Assembly (NCBI RefSeq): GCF_051014685.1
Contig: NC_135061.1
Location: 3,989,029 to 4,053,028, forward strand
Reading direction: 5' to 3'
Source: Ptiloglossa arizonensis
Lineage: Eukaryota > Arthropoda > Insecta > Hymenoptera > Colletidae
DNA: 64,000 nucleotides
Shown here: positions 11,831 to 24,290 of the stretch, piece by piece
Numbering within the stretch: the stretch's first letter is position 1
Layout: each line of letters begins with the position of its first letter
Notes under the pieces: generated by a model
What the model was told of the DNA's origin: nothing
The model's database searches: none
Seen by the model: only the letters and a program-made list of their open reading frames with translations
Program-made: the position numbers and the translations under genes

Positions 11831-13480
11831 ACGATAGCCAACGTCCAAAGTCCAGAGCTTGTCAGGATTTAGTATCAGCGATAGATGATTCGATCTTGGA
11901 CACCTCGAAGTATGTTTTGCCTCCGATGCTAGTGTTTGATAGTGTAAAGTAAGTTTTCAAGGAACAATAGTGTTGTTTCGAAGCAGTCGGCATCTTGTCT
12001 CGTTCGAAAAGAAAAGCAGCTTCCGAAAAAGGATCGTAGTGCTCTCCTCCCGGACAGATTATTCCGATTAACGAAACGGAGGGGTCCGGCTGTTTTGTTT
12101 CGTGGCTGGGAGCGGGATTTTCGCGAGCGATCGCTCTCTCGTCTCAATCTGGATTTTAATAATTCCCCGCTCCGGGGGATGGACGCACGAGCGAACCGAA
12201 GAATTCGCCGGGCCTCCGAGGGTTGCGAATAATTGCCAGAGGGTAGAGGGCGCGTTTCATGCTCTCCTCGAACGTCTGTCAGTGGCTGGTTGCAGCACTC
12301 GGTCAAGTATCGCGTACACCTTCCCTCCAATCTGTCCTTTCGGTCAGATTTTTCAAACTGTACGAGTTTGATTCTTCGAGTATGAAAATTAACCTCAAAT
12401 GAAAATTTCACGCCAACTCGAATCGTTCGAGTAATCAGAAACGAATACCAAGAATACTCAGGGTATCGCAGGTAGTTTGGAGTGCAATGTTTTTTTCAAA
12501 GGACCTTTTTAGGCTACCAAGGGGTCTGGTTGAAAAAATCGTCCGCAACCCCGTTCACCCTCGTTTTTTACGACGCAATCGTCCTGACATCTGCTGGTCT
12601 CGCAAGAAACTTTCGATCCCTGTATTACCAACTGGAATTACATCATCCCGTCCTCTGCAGTGGAAATAGAAAAACCTTTCGATTTTTTTTTCCTATCGAC
12701 TGCGTGCATGAAAGTTTTCTAACGCGTGACAGACTCGCGGAAGGGGTAACACACGTCGTTGAAAAATTATGTGATTTTTCTTGGGACGAGATTTCTCAAT
12801 CCTTTCGCGTGTTTCTCGTTGGAGCAATCTTCGAAACGATCTTCGTTCCATCGTTTCTCGATTCGTTGATATTTTATTCGAAATGGAGGCGTGTACCGGA
12901 TTTGTTAACAGAACGGTGTAACGATTTTTGAAAGAAATTGAACGCGAGCGATTCGAGGAAAAAAATACTGGACAGGTTGTTAAACGTTTAACAGGGAAAT
13001 TCACGAGTCACCCCACGCGAAGTATTATCTGGCTGATCCGAGGTACGAGCTTTTCGGGCCACTCGAGTGCTCGTAAAGCACGAAAAACTTTTCCTGTCGG
13101 TCCCCATGGCGTCGATATTTTTTTACAGCTCTGTTACGGACTCGTCGTAAACATCAAACTCGTTTATCCTGTTTCTCTCGCAAACTATTACGTTGCTCGT
13201 GATACCTGACGAGTGTAAGTATTAATTAGTACTACGATTTCGATTAACCCACTCGTTGAATTTGTGTTCTCGTTTCTTAAACGTTTCTAATCTTCGACGA
13301 TAAAGATGGAAATTTTAGTTTCTTTTAGAAACGAACAGCTGTCCAAAATAATTAGGAACTTAGATATTTAATAAGAAATAAAATGAAGTTGTAGCTAATC
13401 GAGATCCCGTTGTAGAAAAATTTGTAAAAAAGAACTACTCAGGAAGAATTCTAGCTAATCGAAATTACGTCGTATGAGAA
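11831..13480. other. Unique stretch, no gene recognised
   Basis: Moderately GC-rich at 11990-12320, AT-rich afterwards. Open frames at 11929-12411 (minus, 160 codons) and 12482-12931 (plus, 149 codons) show no domain, signal peptide or similarity I can name. I treat them as chance frames. Confidence 0.45.
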
Positions 13481-13492
13481 TTTTTCACTCAC

Positions 13493-13505
13493 CGGTGTCG
13501 TCCAT
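13493..13505 (-). CDS. Candidate tiny first coding exon (MDDTG...)
   Basis: On the minus strand, AAACATGG gives a start in good insect context. It is followed by ATGGACGACACCG and then GTGAGT at 13492-13487, a full-consensus splice donor. Without splicing the frame stops two codons later (TGA), so the donor would be needed. The exon would encode Met-Asp-Asp-Thr plus one base. Upstream on the minus strand lies about 90 bp of GC-rich, foldable leader, unlike the AT-rich surroundings. I could not identify a matching second exon at lower coordinates, so the gene is unknown and the call is tentative. Confidence 0.25.
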
Positions 13506-13606
13506 GTTTGTAACCCCCCGTTTCGGCGATCAGGGGTGGAACAGGCCCCGCCTCGGTACCCTGGTGGGCCTGGCACGAACCGGTACCCCTTACGTTAGGG
13601 GCGTCG
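13506..13606 (-). promoter_or_regulatory. GC-rich foldable leader upstream of the candidate ATG
   Basis: Perfect complementary pairs are visible: CAGGCCC with GGGCCTG (7 bp, about 13541-13571), AGGGGT with ACCCCT enclosing it, and CCCCT/AGGGG around TACGTT near 13586-13601. Two GGTACC sites lie at 13555-13560 and 13580-13587. The block is an isolated GC-rich patch in AT-rich DNA. It could be a structured 5' leader of a minus-strand transcript or an independent structured RNA. Confidence 0.3.
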
Positions 13607-13954
13607 CTTGACTAGGTCGAGATAATCCTACAGATAATTCTGCTATAGTCTGTCAATGGTCACTGTTCACTGTACACGTTGGCTTGGCTACCTCAACTGG
13701 ACGAGAATATTTCAAAGAGGGATGGAAGGTAATAAACAAAATATTTCTACGTTAAATTCTGACAATTTCAACGTATCTTTTCGTTGAAATAAATCTCTAA
13801 AGTGCTCTGAAATACCACGAATAAAATTGTTTTACTCTATTCGGAATGAAATTGATACATTTATTCAAATTGGATAAAAAGTGTCTCGGTGATTTCATTC
13901 ATTCGTAGGAAAATGAACTGTTTGGTCCCACAGTGTCATTCTTCTTTGTGTAAA

Positions 13955-15125
13955 TTCGAACCTAATTGAGATCTCGAATTCTTGGACTCCATTTGGTTAG
14001 TGCAGAACTAGCTTTTGAAAGGTTTTTCCATTTATCCAAACTTAATTAAGATTTCTAATGCAATTTTTCTTTGATGTAATACCTCTTTGACATCGTTCCT
14101 TTTTAAAAAAATTCCCCTAATTAGAATCTTACGTACTTGGATAGAATACCCCTTTGTTCAGACCTTCTCCACACTTAATCGAGACCTCACATTTTTAGAC
14201 TCCATTCGGTTAGTGCAGAACTAGTCTTTGAAAGATGTACATTTATCCAAACTTAACCAAGATCTCTCATGCAATTCCTCTTCGATGTAATACCTCTTTG
14301 ACATCGTTCCTTTTTGGAAAAAGTCCCCTAATTGGAATCTCGCGTACTTGGATCCCCTTTGTCCAGACTTTCTTCACACTTAATCTCGGTTAGTGTAGAA
14401 CTAGCCTTTGAAAGATGTACATTTATCCAAACTTAATCAAGATCTCTGATGCAATTCCTTTTGGATGTAATACCTCTTTGACATCGTTCCTTTTTGGAAA
14501 AAAGTCCCCTAATTGGAATCTCGTGTACCACACTTAATCGAGACCTCACATTTTTAGACTCCATTCGGTTAGTGCAGAACTACCCTTTGGAAGATGTACA
14601 TTTATCCAAACTTAACCAAGATCTCTGATGCAATTTCTCTTCGATGTAATGCCTCTTTGACATCGTTCCTTTTTGGAAAAAAGTCCCCTAATTGGAATCT
14701 CACGTATTTGGATCTCCTTTGTCCAAATCCTCTCCACACTTAATCGAAACCTCACATTTTTAGACTCCATTGTGTTAGTGCAGAACTAACCTTTGGATGA
14801 TGTACATTTATCCAAACTTAATCAAGATCTCTCATGCAATTCCTCTTCGATGTAATACCTCTTTGACATCGTTTCTTCTTGAAAAAAGTCCCCTAATTGG
14901 AATCTCGCGTATTTGGATCCCCTTTGTCCAGACTTTCTCCACACTTAATCTCAGTTAATGTAGAACTAGCTTTTGAAAGATGTACATGTATCCAAACTCA
15001 ACCAAGATCTCTCATGCAATTCCTCTTCGATGTAATACCTCTTTGACATCGTTTCTTCTTGAAAAAAGTCCCCTAATTGGAACCTCCAGTACTTGTATCC
15101 CCTTTGTCCAGGTCCTCTTCGAACC
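13955..15125. repeat. Tandem array, 178-214 bp units, 6 copies
   Basis: GGTTAGTGCAGAACTA or a close variant recurs at about 13995, 14209, 14389, 14567, 14772 and 14952. Between these lie shared blocks ATTTATCCAAACTTAA, AAGATCTCTCATGCAATT, GATGTAATACCTCTTTGACA and CCCCTAATTGGAATCT. Units differ by deletions of about 30 bp. Non-coding. Confidence 0.93.
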
Positions 15126-18100
15126 TAACCTCAAAGAAACGTAAGTCTATACCAACTTCGGGCGCACCATTGTCGAAAAATTGTCTTCGGAATGATTTGA
15201 CGCGTTCACGGATTCTTCCGCGTCGCAATTTGGAAAGAGTTAACGAGAGAGGATTATATTTTCCCAGTAGCGGTCGTTATCAACGTCCAGGTTCACAGGT
15301 ATGTGTAACGATGCACGTAGAGACAAGAAAGGCAGACAGAGGCGCAACAGAGGACCGCACACAAAGCATCGATAACCACGTCCTGCCTGTGCTAGTCCTC
15401 TTTGCAATTTGCCTGCTCCCGTAGATTGCACCTGCACGGTCTATTACCGTGCAAGTTCGTCTGCGAGAGAGTAACCTAGCCTCGAACCTTGCTACCTCAT
15501 CCTTCTCGTGATACGGAGGGCGTCCCTATTATAAGTTGCGAACAAACTTTACTTATATGCTCGCGACTACCATCCGCATGCGCCCACTGTGGCCCGCATC
15601 CCTCTTTCTCCTTTCCAGGATGTTATCCTCTCCTCTCTCGCGTCATCCGTCCCCCTTCGTTCACCGTTCGTTTTCTCTAGCTGTCTCTTTCGTTTCTTGC
15701 TCGTTATATTTATCAGCTTACGTCTGCCAGTCTCGAAGCTCGTTATCGCTCCAATATCCATTGAACGAGAACAAACGAAAGAATGCCTATTTGCTTTGTG
15801 TTCTGACACTTGCCATTGGAAAGATACTTGGCTAAAATCACCCCACACGAGAATTAGGTTGCCTGAACGTGCAACGAAACAGTTCTCGCAAACTCAGAGC
15901 CATACAGATGGGTCAGAGCTAGCCACGACTGCTGCTAAGTTATCCATACCTATATGGTAATGCACGACCACCACCGCCACACCCAATGAAGTTAATAGAA
16001 CTGTTGGGCCCAAACCGAGCGGAAGATTCACCGACCAAAATCCAGAACGTAAACGTCGTCGCAACGACGAAACCTTGCACGGTCCGTTCGAGTTCTTTCG
16101 ACGTATTCAATAAGCGGAAAAGTTATTCTTAGTCACCTGGAGGATTCTAATCCCTTAAACGCTCACGAACTCCACGCGCCTGATCCCACACCCGTCCTGT
16201 GCACACTTAACTCGATTTGTGTCGTCGTAGAGGATGTTTCAGAAACGAAGATCTACATTCGGCTAATTAGAATCGTAAAAACGATTAACAAATGTTGGAC
16301 AGCGCGATTTATTTTTACAAAGCAGGATCGTGATCTATGGATCGTTCTTGAAGCATGTTGGAGTATTTCTAGTATCGAGTTCTGTATTTTCGGTTTCGTC
16401 GATGGAGATTTAATAATTTTGATACTGTTAAAATTCTGTTTCGTTTCTTAGGTAGGAGATTAGAATAGATTTTGGATGTTTGGATATTCTGTAGTTGTTG
16501 TCTTTGCTTTGAATTCGAAAACGTTCAAGATTTCTATTTTTGTATTTGGTGCTCGCATTGGGTTCGACGAGAACTGAAGAAAATGCTGAATACGTCGAAA
16601 ATAATTTGTACGCTGGGTCTGTGTTTATCCAGAGGGGTTTTCAATGTTTATTTTCGCCATTGAGAGTTTTAATAACCAGTTTTGTCTTGACCCATGGTTC
16701 TGAAGCATCCTCTACACGTTAGAGGGAAAACTTGAAATTGAATGTGACCGTGCTTCCAAGTGCACTAGAGTGTCGATTAACCAGTTCGATCGATCGAGAC
16801 CCACTGAATAATCAAAATGGAAATATTATTACAACAATATAGATTTTCAACATTTATTATCCACGAAATTAATTCTATATGTTTCCTTGTAAATACGTAT
16901 TGGCCAACAACGATTATTCTGTAGACATTTTTAGTAAATCACCTACCAAGTGGTACCATCTTTTTCCAGCTTTTTTACTTGTTTTCCATAGTCATTGGAA
17001 TATCGTGTCTCGCTGTTTAACATTTCCTCATCAGTCGTTTTAGTCGTGGTAACGTAGATAAATTAATAAAGAACTATACCTTTGATAATTCGATGAAAAT
17101 TTTCATTTTACTCCACTTTCGAAAATGTTACTTACCTTCTGTCGTAACAGAGAAGATCCACACAAAGTTGGTCCGTTTGTCGGTTAATTCTCATTGACTC
17201 AATATCGCGAGAAAATCCTTGAAACTGATCGTTTCCAGAAACAAGGAATCGCAACCGTCACGGTATGACCAATACCGAGTAGAACCGTCTCGCAGAAGCT
17301 ACGTAACGTACTTAGCCTAATCTACAAGCGACTCACACCTCCGAACACTGTGTCATCTTAGCCTCCGTGTAGCCTACGGAACTTGGTAAACCTTGGCCTA
17401 TCCCACCCTACTTCCAAAATCCTTAAACACGGTTGCACCTCGTCAACCCTCGTAGTTTCATATCCACGTGTGCATCGACCTTCAGAGATCGATCCTTGAG
17501 AGATACCTCCAGTTCGTTGTTAGAGCTTCCCGATCGTAGCATCGATTCGGTTAGGTGTCGTTCCAGCAGGTGAAATGGTCGATTTCGATTTTCGTTTAAC
17601 GAACCAGTGTCCATTACAGGCACGATCATTCGTAAGATGATCCCTCGGATCCATCCCTCGGTTCCATCGTCTTGACTTTGCTCGTTCGAAACGTCTCACG
17701 GTATCCAACGATCACAGACCAGTTTCGCCGGATTAATAGTCCTCGGTATTAATCACAGCCGGAGTGACCAATGACCAGGAACTAGTTCAGTGGCAGTTCT
17801 CTAGCGGGACGACTGGACAGAGGGGTGCCGATGCCTTGGGGCGATGGCTGCTCTAATAGAAAGGCGCACACAAGTTGACCGTGTGCATCGCGTGTTCGTA
17901 CGTGGCCAGAGTGGACGTACACGCGCGCCTCACCCTCCCTCCGAAACCACCCCACCCCTCCCGTATCCACTGTACCAGCCCTTTTGTCGCGATCTTATGC
18001 GTCCGCGCGATCTAATGAGCCGTTGAATAATTGCTTATTAATGATCGAGTGACCGCACGCGAGAGATTTCGCCGCATTGTCGCGCTGGCACCGCTGAGCT

Positions 18101-18714
18101 AATCACGACGCGAAGAAAAGAGGAACACTGACCACTGGTCACTGTGAACGATTTCTTTTCTTTTTCTTTTTCTCTTTTTTGTACTTCTTTCTTTTCTTCT
18201 CTTTTTTCCTATGCACGCCCCTCTCGGATCTATGCAACGATCCGTGCACCACACGCTGAGGCTTGCGGGGAATTAAAACGTACGCGTGCGCGTTTGGACA
18301 TTATCAAGAGGTACGCAAAGTTTTGTTAATAGAGTAACTTTACTTGGAATTATCTTGGAAATTATGAAAGAAATTTTCTTCCCGCGCTTTTGTGAAGTGT
18401 GTAGATAAAGATGACAACGAGAAAGGTGCGCAATAAGTGAAAATGAAATTTGAACTCGGAGAAACGAAATTAATTTAGCAAATTTAGGAATTGTTAGAGT
18501 ATTTAGTTTTTCAATAAATTGAGTTGAAGTTTGTTTACTTGAACGAAAGAATATAGGTCCATAAGTGTTAGTATTAGATGGCATTTGCTTCGACGGTATA
18601 AAATTATGCGAAAATTCTTACGTATTGTGGAAAGCTACTATTGATTAATCATTTGCTATTACAATGATAGAGAGATTCGAAAATGATTTATCTTGCCTGG
18701 TCACATATTTATTT
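15126..18714. other. Mixed unique sequence, nothing recognised
   Basis: Moderately GC-rich at 15130-16230 and 17250-18120, AT-rich elsewhere. Short open frames (15077-15424, 15589-15960 and others) are unremarkable. I see no array, RNA gene or transposon end here. Confidence 0.45.
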
Positions 18715-18724
18715 TAATTCAATA

Positions 18725-19512
18725 TTCAGTTTTGGAAAACTGAATACTAGGTATATTATATATATAATTATTCTTTCGATCTATGTAGATATTCAATTAT
18801 TCTTTCGATCTATGTATAATATATAAATTATTTTCTCGATCTATGTACAAGATATATAATTATTTTCTCGATCTATGTACAAAATATATAATTATTTTCC
18901 CAATCTTTGTACAAGATATACAATTATTCTTTCGATATACGTATGAGATATATAATTATTTTTTCGATCATGTACAAGATACATAATTATTCTTTCGATC
19001 TATGTACAAGATACATAATTACTCTTTCGACCTATGTACAAGATACATAAATTTTCTCTCGACCTATGTACAACATATACAATTATTCTCTCGACTTATG
19101 TACAAGATACATAATTATTCTCTCGATCTATATACAAAATACATAATTACTCTTTCGACCTATGTACAAGATACATCATTTTTTTCTCGACCTATGTACA
19201 AGATACATAATTATTCTCTCGACCTATATACAAGATACATAATTACTCTCTCGACCTATGTACAAGATAGACAATTATTCTCTCGACCTATATACAACAT
19301 ACATAATTATTCTTTCGACCTATGTATAAGCTACATAATTACTCTTTCGACCTATGTACAAGATACACAATTATTCTCTCGACCTATATACAAGATACAT
19401 AATTACTCTTTCGACCCACGTACAAGACACACAATAATTCTCTCGACCCATGCACAAAACATACAATAATTCTCTCGACCCATGCACGAAACATACAATA
19501 ATTCTCTCGATA
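18725..19512. repeat. 32-bp minisatellite, about 24 units
   Basis: The unit reads TTATTCTTTCGATCTATGTA then CAAGATACATAA, 32 bp. TGTACA blocks at 18971, 19003, 19035 and 19067 are exactly 32 bp apart. It grades from a diverged AT-rich edge (18725-18960) into more regular units and then CGACCCATGCAC-type units at the 3' end. The plus strand is open in cycling phases (155 codons at 19002-19469), a repeat artefact. Confidence 0.95.
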
Positions 19513-20184
19513 AATCAACCCAAATTTGAGTCCTCAATCGAGGAAATCGTTCAGATCGTTCCTCGTCGCGAAATAATCCGCGGCGAGGTCGAGAAGGTAG
19601 CGCGCGACTGGCGTCGATTTTAACGCGAGAAGAACTTCTTATTCGCCCGCGGTACCCACCCCCGTAACTTGATGGAACTTAATTAAAGTTTCTTAATGAA
19701 CATCGCTGGTGCACCCGTCATTACCTTCCGGCGTATCGGCGCACGAAACTCCGCGGGAGCTCTCCATTATTTTCGCGGGCGTCTATTTACGTGCATCGCG
19801 AACCGGTGGTTCCCGAGGGCTGCGGGACCCGGCTGAAAGAAAGACACGAGACACGACCAAGGAATCGGGGAAAAAGGCGGCGGCCTCGATTCAACGGCGA
19901 TAAATCCGTTTCGTTGCGAGACATTTGAATCAAAAAGTAAATTTCACTCGGGTAGTGGCGGGCTCTTTCATCGGGCGCCGCATCTGCCGCTCCTCTGGAC
20001 ATTGTCCTGTCCCAGAAATATTTGAAAACTGGTCGAGCTAGACTCTCCGACCGAATAGGCGCCACGAAACCGAACCGCTGGAACTGGTCCCAACTGTCCG
20101 GCTGCAAATCCGGTCGCTCTTGTTTCGCGCAAAATCGACGCTGGGATCGTCCCTGCGATGAAAACTGGTAACATCGAACTGGTA
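19513..20184. other. GC-rich patch
   Basis: CpG-rich at 19550-20170, with no recognised gene. Overlapping open frames on the minus strand continue into the next array. Confidence 0.45.
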
Positions 20185-21112
20185 ACCTGAAATAAACCAC
20201 TTTGGTCACCCTTACTCGATACCTTACGAATTTTATTCACAGTTATCGTTTCACCGAATTGATCGGTCGTCGAGCAAACTTCTGCGTGGAATTCTTCGGT
20301 AAATAAATATATGATATATAATATTTCTTTGGTAAAAAAAAACTACATTGACAATGAACCACTTTGGTCACCCTTACTCGATACCTTACGAATTTTATTA
20401 ACAGTTATCGTTTCACCGAATTGATCGGTCGTCGAGCAAACTTCTGCGTGGAATTCTTCGGTAAATAAAAATATGATATATAATATTTCTTCGGTAAAAA
20501 AAAAACTACATTTCCAATAAACCACTTTGGTCACCCTTACTCGATACCTTACGAATTTTATTAACAGTTATCGTTTCACCGAATTGATCGGTCGTGGAGC
20601 AAACTTCTGCGTGGAATTCTTCGGTAAATAAATATATGATATATAATATTTCTTTGGTAAAAAAAAAATACATTTCCAATAAACCACTTTGGTCACCCTT
20701 ACTCGATACCTTACAAATTTTATTAACAGTTATCGTTTCACCGAATTGATCGGTCGTCGAGCAAACTTCTGTGTGGAATTCTTCGGTAAATAAAAATATG
20801 ATATATAATATTTCTTCGGTAAAAAAAAAACTACATTTCCAATAAACCACTTTGGTCACCCTTACTCGATACCTTACGAATTTTATTAACAGTTATCGTT
20901 TCACCGAATTGATCGGTCGTCGAGCAAACTTCTGTGTGGAATTCTTCGGTAAATAAAAATATGATATATAATATTTCTTCGGTAAAAAAAAAACTACATT
21001 TCCAATAAACCACTTTGGTCACCCTTACTCGATACCTTACGAATTTTATTCACAGTAATCGTTTCACCGAATTGATCGGTCGTGGAGCAAACTTCTGCGT
21101 GGAATTCTTCAG
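20185..21112. repeat. 162/163-bp tandem array, 5.7 copies
   Basis: AACCACTTTGGTCACCC occurs at 20195, 20357, 20520, 20682, 20845 and 21008, that is every 162 or 163 bp. Units are very similar; differences are mainly an A-run length change and a few substitutions, implying recent expansion. The minus strand is open through some units (117 codons at 20506-20859) because 162 is 54 codons, but the reading frame breaks wherever the A run changes length. Confidence 0.96.
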
Positions 21113-22900
21113 TAGTCGCACTCCTGATGTGTGTAACAATTTAAAGAGGGAGCAACAATTTGTTCTAAGAACAAATCGTAGAAATATTACTTCATTTGAA
21201 AAATATATAAACGAAGGGCTTTGGAAGAAAATAAATTTACGCTCTGGACGTCACTGATTTTTTTCAATATTATTTCGAAATTAAACAGTGAAGTAGTTTT
21301 GGGTTTGGTATAAAATTGTGGTTGGGACTGCGAGGAAAATTTTTGTACAATTTTACGAAAATAACTTACCGGTTAATGTTAATTACGATCGAAGGAAGTC
21401 TACATTCTTTACTTTGCTAAAGAAAGTGGAATTTTTATTTATTTTCCGTAACAGATATTTTCACGCGAAAATTCGTCAATTTAAACTTTCGTTATTATTG
21501 TATGCACACGCGTATATACAACATATCTGTATCAATTGACCGAGAGATAGTTAAAATTTTTCTATTTTAATATTTTTGCGAGGTGCAGCTCTATTCGACA
21601 GCCTCGATTTCGTTATTTTCTAGAATTCCGGTATAATTTACTGAGAACATATTTTCGAAGAGACAAAAATTAAGAAAATTTTATAAAAGCAAATCAATGT
21701 TTCTGACCGGTTGAACGAGAATACCCTCTGAAGATGTTACACCCCATATCGGTGCAACCACAATTGGAACGCGTTTGGTACTTGGCACTCTATTCTCTTG
21801 TAAATGTAAATTGATGTTGGAAAGGGTGCCACGCAAGTTTTTGAAAACTGTAAAATGAATCTACGTCTCTCGTTGACTGCAATCGCCATCCAGTATTGAT
21901 AAACAGTGCCAAATCTACGCACAGGCAAATTTAAGAGTTTGTCTAGAGACACCGGACAAAATGGAGCGTTAGAGTTTCGTAAACCGTACAAATTATTCAC
22001 TTATTCATATTTTGTGCTATTCGGTATGAATAATTTTTACATCTTACATTCGTTGTTACGCGGAAGGAGAACGCAATAATTCTCAACGAGAGACGTAAAT
22101 GGAGCAAATAGAGCTCTGCTGACAGAATTATACTTATTGTTAGTAACTAGAGCTTCTGCTATCCGGATAGCTGAGTATTCGAAATACTCGTTTCATCTCT
22201 CGATTCTGCGAATCAGATCCAAGTACTCGAAATAATCGAATACGGTCACTTTTTAGCGATTTATTATTTTTATATTCAAATATATACTCAACAACTGGAA
22301 GAAAGTGGGAGAGATACTTGTAACTCTTGTAATTTTTTGTATACTGTTATCAGTATATAGTAACAGCCCACTTAGGTATCTTACAGCATAGGAGAAAAAT
22401 TTCTTTTCCTATTTTTCCAATTATTAATCTATTAATAAATTCCAATTAGTAATCTATTTCTCCCATTACAGGAGAAAAATTAACAAATAAGATGTACATC
22501 GAGTGTACGTCGAATGAAATACAATTATTATAGTGCTTCGATACAATTGAGACGACGTTTCAGAAATTTATGATTCTCGAAAACTACTATGAAATTGAAT
22601 AAAAATGTATAGAACGATCCAACCACAAGAATAATGTGAAAGATTATGTACATAGAGTATACAATGTACATAAGAGTATATATGTACATAAGAGTATACA
22701 AAGTATACTCGATAGATTCCCTTGAAAGAAACGTTTTATTATTATTGAGAAGTATTTTTAAAAAATTGAAAAACCGCGTAGAAAATTAAAACTTCCAGTA
22801 ACAATGGACTGAATATCACTGAGAATTAATCTCAGCCTCGTAAACATAATTCGATGGTCGAAGGCTCGTTCGAAAAAGTTCGCGAAGAAAGTTCGTGGAC
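21113..22900. other. AT-rich unique stretch
   Basis: No gene is seen. A perfect 8-bp inverted repeat GAGTATAC-AAA-GTATACTC lies at 22692-22710 within short GTACATAAGAGTATA direct repeats. A near-palindrome of ATAGGA type is at about 22388-22412. Confidence 0.5.
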
Positions 22901-24290
22901 ACTTTCCCACCGTGAGCGGATACAAGCGGTCAGAGTTTAAACGAGGAGGGGAGAGAGTCCCTTCTCTGGGTCAGAAGGGCCACAGACTGACCCAGAACAG
23001 GTTTCCGTCTTGTCTCCTTCGCATCTTTTCCTTTCTTGTTTCTTTTCCCCCTTTTCACTGCTCGCGAGTCCGAGTCAGATTGACCTCCACTCGATTGTCC
23101 ATCTTTCTTGGCCCGCTATCCCGCACGGAACTGGTTTTCTTTCCCACATATCCGGGGGCCCTCCACCGGTCACTTAGGGGGAAACAGGAAGAGAGTGGGG
23201 CACCAAGACTGACCAGTTCCCGGATGCATGCCCGGCCCTTGGTCAGTTTACGATTTTGTCCCGTGATCGACGGTGCTACGTTCCACTGTTGGACTGTTGG
23301 ACCCCCGGGCGAACCTGACAGGAGGGACAATGCTGTAAGATATCTAACTTCTGACGATGATTCTAACTTGGTACTGTGTCGTATCGCGGCGTTGTCTTTG
23401 CGGATCGGAGACCAATCCGAGCAATAGAATGTCTATTACCGGTCGAGAAACCGGCTATCGATTTTGAGTTTAAGGTCCGTTCGTTTGGTTTCCTTGGTGT
23501 TGTGGATGAATTGCAATTCAAATTGTCGGGGTTACGGCCAGGGTTTAACTTGTTAACGGGTATCGAGTGGAAAATCCGCGTAAACTTTCGCGATTCGTTC
23601 GCAATTCCAAGACGTATCGACCTTCTTAATGTTTCTCTGGTAAACGATGTTTCGGTGACCACGGGAGCACCCTCGTCCTTGGTGTATTCATATTTTCGTG
23701 CTCGCTTCGTTGTTCGTTCGCGTTGGTTAACAGCGAGGCGTTAAAAATAAACGCGGCACGTAAACGTTTAACGTACACCGTCCACGAAACAACCTCCCAC
23801 CCCTCGTGTCACCCCCGCCCCGTTCCTCGACCAGCGGCCGTTTCACCCCCATTTCGTTTCGCACTACGCCGTAAGTACGTACTTTGTACTACCCTGTAGG
23901 ATAGTCAGGTTTTCCAAGTTCTCTCCCCTTTCGAGGGAAGCCACTCGAGGGCGGAGTCCCGGAGTAAAGCGGCCATACTGCCACCCCCGTCTTACCGACC
24001 CTCTTCTACCCCCGCTGGCAAAATAAGGGATGAAAAACAGGATGAGGGCAATGGTGCTTCTAGCGCGCTCTCAAGCATGCCGCCTTGCTTGCTTACGAAG
24101 CTTCATCGGGAATTCACCCTTCCGTGCCGCCTTTATTGCTTTTCCTATGGTATAAATTCCACCTTGCGAAAATCTCTGAAACGGATCACTCGGTTTTCGA
24201 GACAAATTGCGACTCGACCTCCTCCAGATCCTACGAAAATTATTCACCCTTTCGCCGGGACTTTCTGGACTTTCTTTGGAATTATTTTTT
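22900..24290. other. CpG-rich island
   Basis: The sequence becomes CG-rich and contains a 9-bp inverted repeat at 22966-22995. Open frames (22912-23427, 23055-23330, 23376-23744) overlap antisense and show no recognisable protein. TATAAATTCC at about 24149 is an isolated TATA-like string. Confidence 0.4.
22966..22995. repeat. 9-bp inverted repeat with GGGTCA/TGACCC arms
   Basis: CTGGGTCAG (22966-22974) pairs perfectly with CTGACCCAG (22987-22995) across 12 bases. The arms contain nuclear-receptor-type half-sites (RGGTCA). It resembles the GGGTC-N6-GACCC hairpins elsewhere in the window but has a longer loop. Confidence 0.7.
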
